Source of the DNA: Fusarium oxysporum f. sp. lycopersici 4287
Taxonomy: Eukaryota; Ascomycota; Sordariomycetes; Hypocreales; Nectriaceae
Reading direction: 5' to 3'
Assembly: GCF_000149955.1 (NCBI RefSeq)
Contig: NC_030996.1
Span: 761,467-825,466 of the forward strand
Length of the DNA: 64,000 bases
Shown: one piece after another, positions 1-12,043 of the stretch
How positions within the stretch are numbered: position 1 is the stretch's first letter
How the letters are laid out: each line of letters begins with the position of its first letter
Notes under the pieces: generated by a model
What the model was told of the DNA's origin: nothing
Seen by the model: only the letters and a program-made list of their open reading frames with translations
The model's database searches: none
Position numbers and translations under genes: made by a program

Positions 1-85
1 ATGGTACTTCTGCTTCTAGTACGCCAGGTACATCAGGAGGACTTTCAGCACGTTCGGCTGTTGGTTGAGCAGCTGGGGAAGCCAT
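1..85 (-). CDS. N-terminus of a gene running off the left edge
   Basis: On the minus strand an ATG at 85 opens a frame that stays open to the window edge, giving 28 residues (MASPAAQPTAERAESPPDV...). The stretch is Ala/Pro/Glu-rich, acidic and looks disordered. Fungal SAM-dependent methyltransferases often begin with such a tail, but no domain is visible and the family cannot be assigned. The sequence left of the window would decide it. Confidence 0.35.
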   Translation of the reverse strand, partial: MASPAAQPTAERAESPPDVPGVLEAEVP

Positions 86-1740
86 TTTGCTGACGATACA
101 AATGCGCTGCAGGAAACCTGCAACTCAACACTGGGACGCCCCCCTCTTTATGACCTGTTCATGCTTGTGTGTAACTCAAGTGGTATCATATGCTGTATCC
201 CCGCTCGGCTAATATTCAGGATGGATGAGGCCAATTGGGATGGCCACCGTTTCCGCCTCCGGCTTCTGGGGCTATATCCTTGTCGATCACCCTTGGTTCC
301 CGAGCGGCCCGCCGCTTGTCACTCTTCACACAAGCTACCGAGACTGCCTTGACTAACGGCATAGGAGCGATGGAGCGCTGCGGCTACGACTATGGTCTCG
401 AATGACCGACGAAGAACTTTTCTAGTACTGAAAACCCTCCAAGCGCTTCTCGATACCTCGTATGTATCTCCATGTATGTATGATGTGGAGATGGTCGTAA
501 CCCTGTCTCATGAAGTTGTTGGTCGCACCGAAACCCAGTTTAATACGAATGCACTGCAACCTGCTCGGTATTTAACACCATAACGGGAAGGCCTATTAGC
601 CCTTAACACTTGATATGATCCTGGTAAATTTCACATGCGATTGGCACACATTATGCAACGATTGCTGTTATTTCTATAGACAGCGACTTGGCAGACTTTC
701 GCAACAGTGCACAGGGCCGCACGTTCAGTTCAGCTGGGGGCTAATAGCAATGCGCCGACTCTTACGAAGACAGATTGAATATAAAACCGAGACGTTGATA
801 GGAATGTTTCTCTAAAAGAAACAGCAGGGTAGTTCCCGTTTGCATGGCCCTCGAAGGAGGTCGGCCCAGGACTGTTGAGGCTGAGAAAGGTTCGGAGCGT
901 CAACAAGGATGAGCAAATTAACTACAACCAGAGCAAATGTCATTACCTGACATCAGAGTTTCCAGTAGCACACAAGAGAGCTTGTAAAGGTATTGAGTAG
1001 AGATTTTTGTCTTGTGGAGGGCGGCTGGATCTGCAGCTTTGGCCCGCAGGTCGATGACCCAGACATTCTCTGTCATGCCATAACGTATAGCGTATATGCC
1101 TTGATGACAGCACCGCTAGTACATACGACCATAGGTAGTGGAAAATACGGGATCCCGTCTGCTCTCCCATAGTCAAGCCACTAACCGGCGGATTAGTAGT
1201 TGGGTCGGTGACGACCAGCGAATCCCCGCTGTTGTATGTTTTCTTTTGGCGTTTTCTAATGCTACCTTTTTGTTGTTACGCCGGACAAAGTCTGTATCGC
1301 TTCTTGGAAGCTTCCGAAAGTCTGGCGTGGAATGCTGACTGCGGTGGGCGGTCACTTGTGTCCCTCCCTTTTCACTTCGTTATCCTCGAATCGCTGTTAC
1401 AAGATGCACGATAAGCGGGGGACGTGCATAACTCAAGAAAAACCCAATGAAGACCATTTTTGTAGGCCGTCTTATTGCTTGTGATTGGTGTCATTACTGT
1501 TGAGATGGGAAATTAAGTGGACTTTCGATCTTGCAAGTCACTGGAAATCTCCTGATCGTGTAAGTGCATCTTCCAGAAAGTATGTTGTTCAGGCCTCAAG
1601 AACTTGTGTGTATTTGTTACTCATTGCTACGCTACGACCAAATATCAAGCCAAATTCATCTTCTCAACGTCCCTACAAACACTGTTCAAGCCTAGGTCAG
1701 CTTTCGAAGACTGACTTCTAGTCAACAAGCTACCTCAATC
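86..1740. other. Intergenic, no supported gene
   Basis: Short open frames on both strands lack family motifs, splice structure or coherent starts. I see no tRNA, repeat array or convincing coding signal. It holds the 3' side of the alcohol oxidase gene and the presumed promoter of the gene leaving the left edge. Confidence 0.5.
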
Positions 1741-3679
1741 TCACAACTTAGCCGATGGACCAAGTCCCAGATCCTTGATGATGATATCTGCAGCCTTCTC
1801 ACCAACAACAATAGCAGTGTTGTTCGTGTTCGCGCCAACATTCTCCGGAGGAATACTCAAGTCAGCCAACTTGAGACCCTTTGTACCATGTACATTCAGT
1901 CTCTCATCGACAACGCCATTCTCATCACGAGGCGCCATCCTGCAAGTAGAGATGGAGTGCCATGTCGTGGCAACATTCTGTCGAACCCACTCTTCAATGG
2001 CCTTGTCATCTTCCGCTGAATAATCGAGATCTGTGACATTGCTGAGAGCTTCGTTGATCTCCACCGAAGCGGCCTTGGATCCTGCTGGCCATGCTGGGTG
2101 ACCAGCTGCGATCTCGCCACGGTACATCTTTGTTCGACGCATGATCTCTCGGGATTTCTTGTAAGCCCAAATCTGCTTCTTCAAGTCAATGTCATGCTCA
2201 TCGCTGAGGAATCCAACATCGAAGTCAAGAGGGTCGTCGAGTCCAGCGCCGGTGATATGGACATGGCCGCGAGAGTATGGGTAAGCAGTGTAGTTGCCAA
2301 CGGTAACATATTGCTCTTCAGGCACAGTTGAGGGATCCCCAAGGAAGCAAGAGATCATGCCCATAAGCATCAAAGGTCGATTGGGATGATTCTTGAAGTC
2401 CCGGTCCCAAGCCTTCTGGAACTCAGGCCCAAGTGAAGCAACATCGGCTTCTGTAGGTCGGAGCTTAGAAGAGATATCGATCGCATTCCATCCCAACATG
2501 GAATCCTTTGACTTAATGAACTCTTGGCGCTTGTCGGGGTTTCTCAGAATTCTGTCGGCTGTTTCATGGGGTTGCAGATTAGTCCTGTAAGGGTAGAGAA
2601 TGAGGTTGTGATCCTGATACTCGTTACCAACTCCAGGTAGGTCAACCTTGACGTCGACGCCAGCTTTCTTGAGGACTTCGGGGGCGCCAATGCCTGATCT
2701 TTCAAGCACGGGTGGTGTACCCAGAGCACCGCATGAAACAACGACCAGCTTTCGTGCCTTTACACTCAACGTCGGATGTTGGGTTGGCGTAATTTGGGCT
2801 TGGAATGCTGGGTTGGGAGTGTACTCGACTCCAACAGCTCTCTTATCGTCATCAAGAAGAACACGTACAACCTTGGACTCAACGAGAACATGAAGGTTCG
2901 GATACTTCTTGTTGTCGATCTTGTTGTGAAGATAAGCCGTAGCAGTATCTTGTCGACGACCATCCTTGGAAACATATCGGAGCCATCGCTCAACACCATT
3001 ATTGGCGTCGAGAGTTTGCAAGTCATGAACCTCTGGCCAGCCGACCTGAGACACACCGTTGATGAAGTCGCTTTCTGGGTTCTTGGAACGGTATGTGCCG
3101 TCAGAGATATGGACGGGGCCGTTAAAGCCGTGGTGTTCCGGGTTACCTCGGCCATGGTATGTCTCAAGCTAGACGGAATTAGCGAAAGTGTCAAAATACC
3201 CCAGAGGATCTCAGAAAGCCTACCTTCTTCAAGAATGGAAGGATCTCATCAGCAGACCATCCGGGAGACCTCCAAGAATCGAAATCCGCTCGCTGAGCAC
3301 GAGTGTACATCATAAAATTGATCGACGAGCCTCCACCAAGCGTTCCACCGCATGGAACGATGGACTCGCGTCCAGCCAGTTTATCTGACTTGTTGGCCTT
3401 GTAAAACAAGGTCGTGGTGGAGGTTGGCAGCAAGTGATCCAGGAAAAAGACAGGGTTCTCAATGCTCTCGACCCCACGGTTATCTTGTCCACCTTCAATG
3501 AGAAGGATAGACAGATTTGGATCAGCCTCCGCCAGACGCCCGGCAACGACACATGCTGCTGTTCCGCCTAGTTCACATAATTAGCAGTGGCGGTGGGTTA
3601 GGTACAGAACAAGCGTACCTCCAGCGATGATAACGTCAACTTCGGTAATGTCGCTAGCGAGTTTAGTATATAAACCCAT
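1741..3679 (-). CDS. Alcohol oxidase, GMC oxidoreductase (methanol-oxidase type), peroxisomal
   Basis: FAD-dependent oxidase that probably turns a short primary alcohol and O2 into aldehyde and H2O2. Three exons join in frame: 3619-3679, 3224-3567 and 1741-3168 (introns 3568-3618 and 3169-3223, both GT-AG), giving 610 residues. The start is MGLYTKLASDI. The Rossmann motif GGGTAACVVAGRL lies at about residues 20-32, and LGGGSSINFMMYTR near residue 105 is characteristic of alcohol/methanol oxidases rather than choline dehydrogenases. The C-terminal active-site segment TTWHSISTCRM carries the catalytic His, and NVGANTNNTA follows. The last three residues, AKL, form a peroxisomal PTS1 signal, which fits an H2O2-producing enzyme. 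Yeast methanol oxidases are somewhat longer (about 660 aa). The physiological alcohol cannot be read from sequence; methanol from pectin is one possibility. Confidence 0.9.
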
Positions 3680-4804
3680 GGTCAAAACTGGACGATCCTT
3701 TCGGCAACGGGGTTAGAAGGTCGGAAATGGGATTAGACGAGGGTATTGAGCGAGTTGTGCTTGGTGATTCAGAAAGAGAATGTCCCTCGTGAGGGGAAGT
3801 TATATATATATACCTGCAGCTCGTGTCACCATGGTTCTTCCTTGCGGGCAACCAGCCGCAGGTTAACCCCGCGCGAGTCACCTGCAGGTCCTTCCCATAT
3901 CTCAGCAACCCATCTCTGGACCCTTACAATCAGACTTTACTTGACGTAGGACGTTTCAACCGGGGTTGTCCAGACGCTGATCTGGTCGGGGTACGTCGCA
4001 CCCATCTGGGGCAATCTGAGAATGGTAAGGTGAGTTCCCCATATCTCCTAACTGGAATAAGGCTGGTGGATAGAGGCAATGAGCTCCGGGCACCGGGCCG
4101 TGTTGAGAGATGAGCAGTGAGTGGCTCATGAAGATTCTCGAGACTCCACTGGCTGTGCACCTTGGGGTTGTTAGCTCAAGCCTGTGGGTCACTTGAGCGG
4201 TCCAGACACGGGAAAGTGCTTCGTTGTTCCTTGGATGCAACTCAGAGCTTGAATTGGAAAGGGACCAAGCTGTAGCTAGTCCTGATTTGATCGCTACCTC
4301 GGTTGCTCGGTTACTCTTTGGATCAACTGTTCAGCTCTACAAAACGATGAATTGAAGACTGGTGACGACTCAATTGACTTGTAGCTAGTCATTGTTCGCC
4401 ATTTGAACTGCACCATCGCAGAGCTAACCATATCTAGCTCCTTGCACTAACAATTTCTTCTGTGCTACAAGACCCGTTGTGCAGAGTGTCTCACCGGAAC
4501 TGCTCCACGAAGCTCACCGAGCCTATGCCGAGCTAGGGCAACCTAGTCGCAGATCATGTCGGCGAAAAAGCTTTAGCTGCTGGGTCCGTTTCTCCTTCAT
4601 GTCGCGCTTCAAGGTCGAGATATCCATTATTAATTAAGTACGTTATGCTAGTGATCGTTTCTATAACTCTAGGCCTTCCAATTTCTATAATCTCCAAGCC
4701 ACGTTTTGTGGCGTAGTTCGCTATGCTTGGCAGGCAGAGAATGTCACCGAAATGCCGTCTCCATCTTTTAACCCCCCCCCCCCCCCCCCGTCAGCCCTAG
4801 TGAA
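3680..4804. promoter_or_regulatory. Upstream region of the alcohol oxidase gene, with homopolymer
   Basis: No gene is seen. A TATA-like (TA)6 run sits at 3801-3812, about 120 bp upstream of the oxidase start on the minus strand. CCCCGC at 3867-3872 reads GCGGGG on the other strand and fits the CreA consensus SYGGRG, so glucose repression is possible but untested. An 18-base C run lies at 4772-4789, just beyond the stop of the next minus-strand gene. Confidence 0.4.
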
Positions 4805-6065
4805 TCAGGGATACGAGTAAGGATCCTTAAGGTGCCGCGTTGAGGACTGTGAGCTGGCATCATCCTCGTCGTGCTTAGGCATGACTGTTACATGCGTCTG
4901 TGTGACCTTTGTGATGCCCGCTGGCTGGGGTCTGTTTTCGCTGTCGGTTATCTGACCGCCTGCGTCAATGCGCACTTCCAAGTTTCTCCCCGTAGACGAA
5001 AACATGGCGCCCTTTCCTGTGCCACCTGTGCGATTGGAGTTACCCGACTTTTTGTTCGTGACGGCGGCTCTGACTTTGGAGCGCAGATCGGTACCGTCGG
5101 GGTATGAGCTGTGCTCTCCGGTCGCACGAACAACTCGCACGATGAGTGCGGAAATGTTCATCTCAATGTGAAGCTTGAGCATGTAGACAAGAGGGTGGAA
5201 TTGCACGTAACTATGCGAGTCAGTCATTGAGGTCTAGCATCAACAATTTGGAGCGGCGACTCACATGAAACCGTTACCGATGGACATGCTACCAATGAGA
5301 ATGACGTCCAAACTCATGGATATAGCAATCATGATAAGATTGTATCGCATCAGAGGCTTGTACTTGGTAAGGCCATTGGCGATAAGCTTGATACGAATAA
5401 GGTAGACGAAGTAGCCGTGAAGTGTTGCGTCGATGACCAGGAAGAGACCCTTCTCAATGCGATCCCAGATGTAGTTGATATCATGGTAACGCTGGGAGAT
5501 TTGCAGCTGAGAAGGAATCCAAATGCAAAAGACACTGATGTTGATGAGGCCAAGGATAACGGCAGTTATCCATCGAATCTTGATGGCGTTTCGTCTGTCG
5601 ACCATAAGAAGAGAAATTCGGTTGATGATGATTCCGCAAATGCATTGAATTTGGACAACCCAGGCGCACACTAAAAGACCAGTCAGTTTCGTGTTCGCAA
5701 AACGTTCGAAGCATGTATCGTACGGAGAACAAAGTAGATCCAGAAGCTAAGAATTACTGGTCAGCTTTGTTGTCTACCAATTTGAGGGGACGGGCGACAA
5801 CATACCTGGGAGCAATGTAACCACGAATAAAACACCACGATAAGACTCCAATCAACATCGACGCCAACCATTCGGCCCAAATCATCCAGACGTAGGCCTT
5901 AGCCCGTCCTGTGCGCTTCCATTGATCCCATGTCTGCCTTCCCGCCTTCTGGCCCGCGAAGATTCCAACAGCGAGAGTAAAGCCCCAGATGATACTGGCG
6001 ACCAATTGATCGGTAGTGCTAGGCTTCACGTATACGAAATGATCCGGTATTAAGAATCCCGCCAT
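4805..6065 (-). CDS. Multi-pass integral membrane protein of unknown function
   Basis: Four exons join in frame: 5806-6065, 5724-5746 (a 23-nt microexon), 5265-5670 and 4805-5210, for 364 residues. The start MAGFLIPDHF at 6065 is the first in-frame ATG; the frame upstream opens only at TTG. About seven hydrophobic segments occupy residues 15-260, for example LVASIIWGFTLAVGIFAG, WAEWLASMLIGVLSW, a segment spanning the microexon junction (FWIYFVLLCAWVV), ITAVILGLINISVF and LIMIAISMSLDVILIG. The last 110 residues are hydrophilic and presumably cytosolic. The layout resembles fungal seven-helix proteins of unknown function. I do not recognise a functional family. Confidence 0.8.
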
Positions 6066-7895
6066 TGTGAGTGTTGAATCCAATCGTCAAATGGTGACTG
6101 AAACAAAGAGAAACAAGCAAACAGCCAAGAAAGACAAGCAGACATGGTTGCGACAGGAACACGGTCTTTAAGCAAGGAAGAATGGCAAATCCCTGCCAAG
6201 CCCCCCGAAGTAGATCGGAATCTTGCATGATGGGCTTTTTTAGAGGTTCCAGAAGCCCCGGCAGTCTGGTGAATAGACCGAGATGGTGAATCCATAGATC
6301 TACCAGATGAGCAAATGAGAAGTGCGCGCAGTGGCGGACCGCCGTTTGCTAGTCTTTTTTGGTGAAGATGGCGTATAAGATTATTCCGTGCTAATGGATA
6401 GGGGCTCGTCTTTGTATGGCTAACCGCCTGTTCCGCGTGGGCAGCACGTGGATGCTCGAGTCATTACGGCGGGCTTAGTTTGGGTTTCGGTCTTGCTAGT
6501 AGGGGGGTTCTTTGCCGTGCCAAGTTGGACGAGGGCTGTGAAAAGCGTTGAGACTGGTAATTTCTTTGGAGGTTTGATGTCATTTGCTTTGGTTACGAGG
6601 TGGAGCTTGGTAATTGAGCTGACAGAGAAGATGTTGATTCTGAGGGGAATGCGAGTATACATCAGATTCTGATGCCTCTGTTACAGCTCCGCATCAGATT
6701 GAACCTAATTGATTGTGAATATTTTCGGGCAAAAGGCCAAGAGATATCTTGCAGTAGTGATTACTCCATGAATCGTAGGTTTGAAGCTCAGCGTTGCAAT
6801 CCGCCAATCTCCCGAGAGCCTGGATGTCCCAGAGATGGATCTGAGTAGATCATGCCTCATCTGGCTAGTCGTCGCCACCAATCGACCATCCCTGGAGGAT
6901 GACCTGCTTAAAGTAGACAAGTCTGTCTGTGCTCAGGCTGGAGACTGACTGACTCGATCTTGTTGAGGCAAACCTCTGGCTCTGCCTCTTGAGACTACCG
7001 TACCGGGACGGCACTCTGCCTGTCCAAGTCGCGTGGCAAAATGAAGCTAATTGATGAAGATTCTGTTAATTTCATCAATCATGTCCCCGCTCGGGATGTG
7101 GAATTCCCGTGACTTCAGAGCAAACAATCGCTAGCTCAGGGACAATTGACTTGGTGGACGACATCCATGCGACCCCGCATTAATCTTTGGTCGCCACGCC
7201 GACGATCGAGCCCACACAAGATGCAGGGTAGATCGGAAAATTCAGAAGCGTCGCCAGCAGAAGAGCCTTTTCGTATTGATAGCCTTATCAGATCAATCGA
7301 TAATCCTTCTACAAGGTTGGGAAAGTATCTTATCGGTGCCTTTTTATCTTTCATGTTGAAAAGCATGATCATCCATGGAGGGCATTGGTTTTTGTGTTGA
7401 ATTAGCTTGCATCGACTGTAAAAATTTAGACTCAAATCGTGTTTCAATAACCAGCAATTGTCACCGTTCCCTCCATCGAAGCCTCTTTCAACCATTCGAT
7501 CTGTGATGACTTTTTGTCTTTCCCTGATTGTTTCATCATTGCAATTAGCTACGTGAATGTAATCATTTATGCACCTGCATCATGGCTTGGTCAGCCTGCA
7601 TCAGCGATTGTTAGCTCTATGAGGCTGGTGCAGAATTGGAACGGCCTGTGCTGAGCTTGCGCGGAGCCTACACGACACCAACATTCACGACGCGCCACTA
7701 CCGTAGCCTCGGCGGCACCAACTCACGAAATAGATCTTGGGGATCAATCGCTGTCTATGTGGCTTTGTGTCACTCTGCGTAAAATTAATGAAGAGGAACA
7801 TCTGTAAAAGCGGAAGTATCGTCGTCTCTCAAGTCTGATGCGTTATTTTCCATCACCCGCTACCCAAGATTCGACGCCCATCAGTCTCGCGCCAA
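6066..7895. other. Intergenic, no supported gene
   Basis: About 1.8 kb between two head-to-head genes. Open frames are short and lack ATG starts or family motifs. A 74-codon hydrophobic frame near 6448 starts only at GTG and has no other support. The region presumably contains both promoters. Confidence 0.5.
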
Positions 7896-9804
7896 ATGGA
7901 ACAACCCTTCACTTACTCACCACTCCCGTCAAACGGATGGTTCAGACTGCTAAGTATCCTCCCGTCGCATGATGAGACATCCGACATCTCATGCGAGCTG
8001 CATCATCACGAGCTATCTACCTGCCCTCAGTATGAAGCCATCTCATACACATGGGGCAATGAAGACGCAAGGGAGCGACTGCTGGTAAACGGCACTGTTT
8101 TTAAAGTGCGGCCCAATTTGCATGCAGCTCTCAGGGCATTTCGACAGCCTCATGAGGCAAAACTCATCTGGGTCGACGCCGTCTGTATCAATCAGCAAGA
8201 TCAAGGGGAGAGGAATCGCCAAGTCCTGCAGATGAACCAAATTTACTCGCAAGCTCAAGTTGTCGACGTCTGGCTTGGAACTGCAAACACAACCTCTGAC
8301 GCTGGTGTTGCTTTCCTGACGACCTTTTATACGCTTGTCTACCATGGCACAAACTATCAACAGTCTCCATCGCGGGATGCACGCACGGCCTCGATTTATC
8401 CAGATTCTACGCCCTTTCACGAGTTTTATGCGCCCATTCTAAAACTTCTTGATGAACCACGACTACTGACGGTATTTAATCATGCTGTAGCATTTCTTGC
8501 CAACAGCTGGTGGAGAAGAATATGGACTTTGCAAGAAAGTGTCCTTTGCCCCAACGTAATCTGCTGGTCTGGTTCAAAAACGTTTCCTTTCGAATATCTC
8601 CTGGGCTTGTCCCATTTCTTATATCACCTAGTGAATCATGATGCCTACAAAGGTGCACTGGCCCACAGAGACATGACTCTAGGTGCCTTGATGCTCGTCG
8701 AGTATCTGCGCAAAGACATGGTTGCTCACAGGGGAATCGGATTGACAATGGCGCTCTACTCGACTTGGAACCGCGCGTCCTCGGATCCGAGAGACAAAGT
8801 CATTGGCTTGTTGGGTATCATAGAGCCTCGCGATAGTCTCAAGCCAGAATACTCATGGCCAGTCGAGAAGGTGTATAGAGTTGCGATGAGAGCCGCGCTT
8901 GTCGAAGATGGCAACCTCAACTGCCTTGGCCTGATCTCCGAGAAGAAGGTGTCTCGAAACAAAAACCTGGCTTCTTGGGTCCCTGACTTTGAACTTCACT
9001 CCGAGCCATTCAAAGACTACATAACTTCGCTGTCCAAAGTCCTCAACAAATGGTCGATTTACAAGACTTTTATGAACCCAGAAAGGTCTCCTCCAGACAT
9101 AACAGCAGACGAGGATGACAGTGTGTTAATACTCAAAGGCTTTTGTCTTGATTCTGTCTCCATTGTCGGAACTCAAGCACCGGGCCCTAATTTTGAGAAT
9201 GTAGGCGAGACAAGCCCTGAGCATTGGAGGAGCTCGATGAGAGACACATTAAATCATTGGAGATCCTTACTCCCACCTAACGATAGTTATGTAACAGGTG
9301 AAAATCAGGCTATGGCCTTCTGGAGAACAGTTCTGGTTGACTTGAACCAAGGCCGTCTAGCCTCAACGAAAGGCGGCAGGCCCAAACGGCTTGACAAGAA
9401 TGATCTGCAGGATCTGTTGCAACTTGAAACCTCAGAGGGAATGGAAGGCTTGCTAAGCACATGGGAGTCATGCCTTCGGCCTATATACCGGCAACTTCGA
9501 TTGATTGAGCAATTCAACCGGCGTTTCTTCAGGACAGAAAAGGGTTACATGGGACTAGGTCCGCCAGATATCCAACCCGGTGACGCTATCTGCCTCCTGC
9601 TGGGAGGATGCGTGGCTTATGCGTTGAGGAGGAGTGCGCATGAGACCTGGATCTACGTTGGCGAATGGTACGTGTCATACTTCTGTCCTATTTCGATCTC
9701 AGCTACTAAAGTGTTGTAGCTACATACATGGGATCATGGACGGAGAGGCCGCTGTTAAAGCAACCGAAGATAAGACCGACTTCGCCGAGTATCGTATTGT
9801 CTAA
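7896..9804 (+). CDS. Heterokaryon-incompatibility (HET) domain protein
   Basis: Two exons, 7896-9667 and 9720-9804, joined by a 52-bp GT-AG intron, give 618 residues. Without the intron the frame would stop early at 9719. The HET domain lies in the N-terminal third: CPQYEAISYTWGNE (near residue 45), LIWVDAVCINQQD (near 88) and ERNRQVLQMNQIYSQA, ending in DVWLG, then WWRRIWTLQE (near 210). The C-terminal end has the usual PGDAICLLLGGCVAYALRR and WIYVGECYIHGIMDGEA blocks found in long HET proteins. HET proteins mediate non-self recognition and programmed cell death in filamentous ascomycetes, though most paralogues are untested. The single SMI1-domain gene downstream on the same strand may or may not be related. 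Confidence 0.93.
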
Positions 9805-12043
9805 TAAGTGGGAAATCTGCCGTATAGCGTTCCTTCTATCCTAAACAATGAGAGGATTCAGGTACGTTTATTATGACTCAGTGTACCTCAAGACTAGGCA
9901 ATCTTGGTATCGTAGTCTAAGGATGGAATTTTTATTCATTTCTGGGGCGTGTTAATACCATGATAGCCTGAATCCTCACTTCCGCCGGGTGTCTGTCGGC
10001 CCTCTCAGTGCCTCGCAAAGTTCAAGCAGACCGTCACCTCAGGAGCGGTGGCTGCCTCAATTCTCCCCGAGAACCCCTGCTACGTACATCATCTTCGATA
10101 TAGGGCTTGGACTCTGGCGGTGTGGGCTTGGGTAAAATCTTGCGATAGCGCTTCATGACGGAAGAGTTGTCGCAGGTACTCTTTTGGGAGATAACGCGCG
10201 TCTATGCTATACTTAACCAAGATTTAGCAAACATACCGCCTTCTGAGAATTAAATTCCACATACATTGTCTTGTTTAGTTCCAAAGGACTATTCGGTGCC
10301 GAGATTTAAATTGTGGTATGAGCTTTGAACTCCAAACTTGTAACTGGGCGCCTTGTCTTGTGGAATTTCCCAGCAATCCGATCGTGTCTGATCAAGGACT
10401 GAGTGGATACACGTCGCAGTCTTACATACAGGTACCACGGGCAATCATACGCGTCTGCGCAGTGGTGTAGAAGGCTTGCGCTCGGGCGGTGTTGAATTGG
10501 GGGCGCGGAAGAGAGCCGGGGGGTTTCGCTCGACGAGTTCGGGAGTAGAGAATATGTGATGAAGTTATTCGTGGGCGGATGAGCAAGTATATGAAAGAAG
10601 CATGAAATAAATCGATGATGGTGAGCAGATGAAAAGCCTGAAGAGCTTCTGAGATGAAGGACTCAAGAGTGTTGGAGCTAGATTCGGCACGAATGCACAA
10701 GGGGTGAGAGAGAAGGAGGCTCCAAGATGCTTGCGAGTCTCATTGCATGGCGTTAGGTGAAGGAAAGAAGGAGGAAGAGACGTGAAGTTGAAGGTACGGT
10801 CTCGGCGGGCGAGAGGTCAACTTGCTTGTGTGACTCAGTGGCATCTTTATTAACTTCAGTTATTGCTAGCCTGATGAGCTTCGAGCAAAGCCTGGGAATG
10901 GCTGCACCTGCAGAAGAGGAAAAACATCAAGGGGAACCATGTTATTGTTTGTTGTTTTGGAGATTCAACTCGCCCCGAACCAAGACAGCCAAGATGGTAA
11001 ACCGAGCTCCAACAGTACTAACACAAACAGCAGTAGTCCATGATGTCCAATCCACACCGACAATTCCTCCACGCCGAAACCCATTGCTTTCCTGGATAGA
11101 GAATGTGATGACAACCAATCCGCTGCTCTCAACCAAATGCGCTTTTGTAGGTAACCATTGTCTGCACTTCGAGGTTAGCCGATAAACAGAAGAGATCGAG
11201 GTAAAACTTGCGGATCTGCAGTGATCAGGGCGAGGGGTCTGATACGCCGGAAACTGAGGAGTAAGCTGAGAAAGGTCAGCGTTTCTTGATCGATGGTCAA
11301 GTTGCGACGATACGTACAAACCCATTATATGGTTGTTTGTGAAGAGAAGAAGAAAAAGAAGAAGAAGAGTTGCGACGCAGATTGGGCAACATGTCTTGAG
11401 ACATCGGAAACATCATCAGTCAGGAAAGTGCTAAGCCAGGAGGATGGTGAACACGCCGTCGCCTTCCTCGCCAGGTATCCTTTCCTGAAGTCGGGAGCAC
11501 CTGCAGTTGGGAACCAGAGACATTCTACACCCTCAAGAGTCAAAATGGAGAGCATGCTCCGGTATACCCAAAGTGACAAGGGCCCTGGGTTGGACATCAA
11601 CGGATAATGGGGCTCAACATATCTCCGCGAGACAGCACAACAACTACCCAGCCAAAATCGCGATCAGATCGTTGCGAGGAGAGTTCAACCTAAGTGAAAA
11701 GCATGAGCGAGAAACCCATAGTCTCATACGTTTAGCTTCGAATATCTAGCCGAGATGCCACAAAATCTACTGCTTAAACAAGTACCCGATACTTAGGCGT
11801 TGAAAGCCGCAACATTTCGCAGCTACTTCACATTAAAGTCGTGTTAGTACTGTCTTATAAAGTTAATGAGAGAATTATTATATCTAACAAAATTCTCTGG
11901 AGCTTCTGTCAACTGGCGTTGCATGGTAAGCTTATTTTGTGACGTCACACGTCTTGACCAAGGCAACGTGAAAACTTCACGCTGTAAGCTTGCTTCTGAC
12001 AACTCTCACACAAGCTTCTGATAGCAATTCAAGGTCTGAAAAT
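9805..12043. other. Intergenic, no supported gene
   Basis: About 2.2 kb. Frames at 10422-10700 (-) and 10757-11185 (+) are open but show no domain, signal peptide or splice pattern. A GAA/GAAG-rich simple repeat occurs near 11341-11370. CTTCAC/AAGCTT-rich sequence precedes the next gene. I could not support a gene here. Confidence 0.45.

Noticed and set aside
10422..11185. Two opposite open frames in a 2.2-kb gap
   Set aside because: No domain, signal peptide or splice structure.
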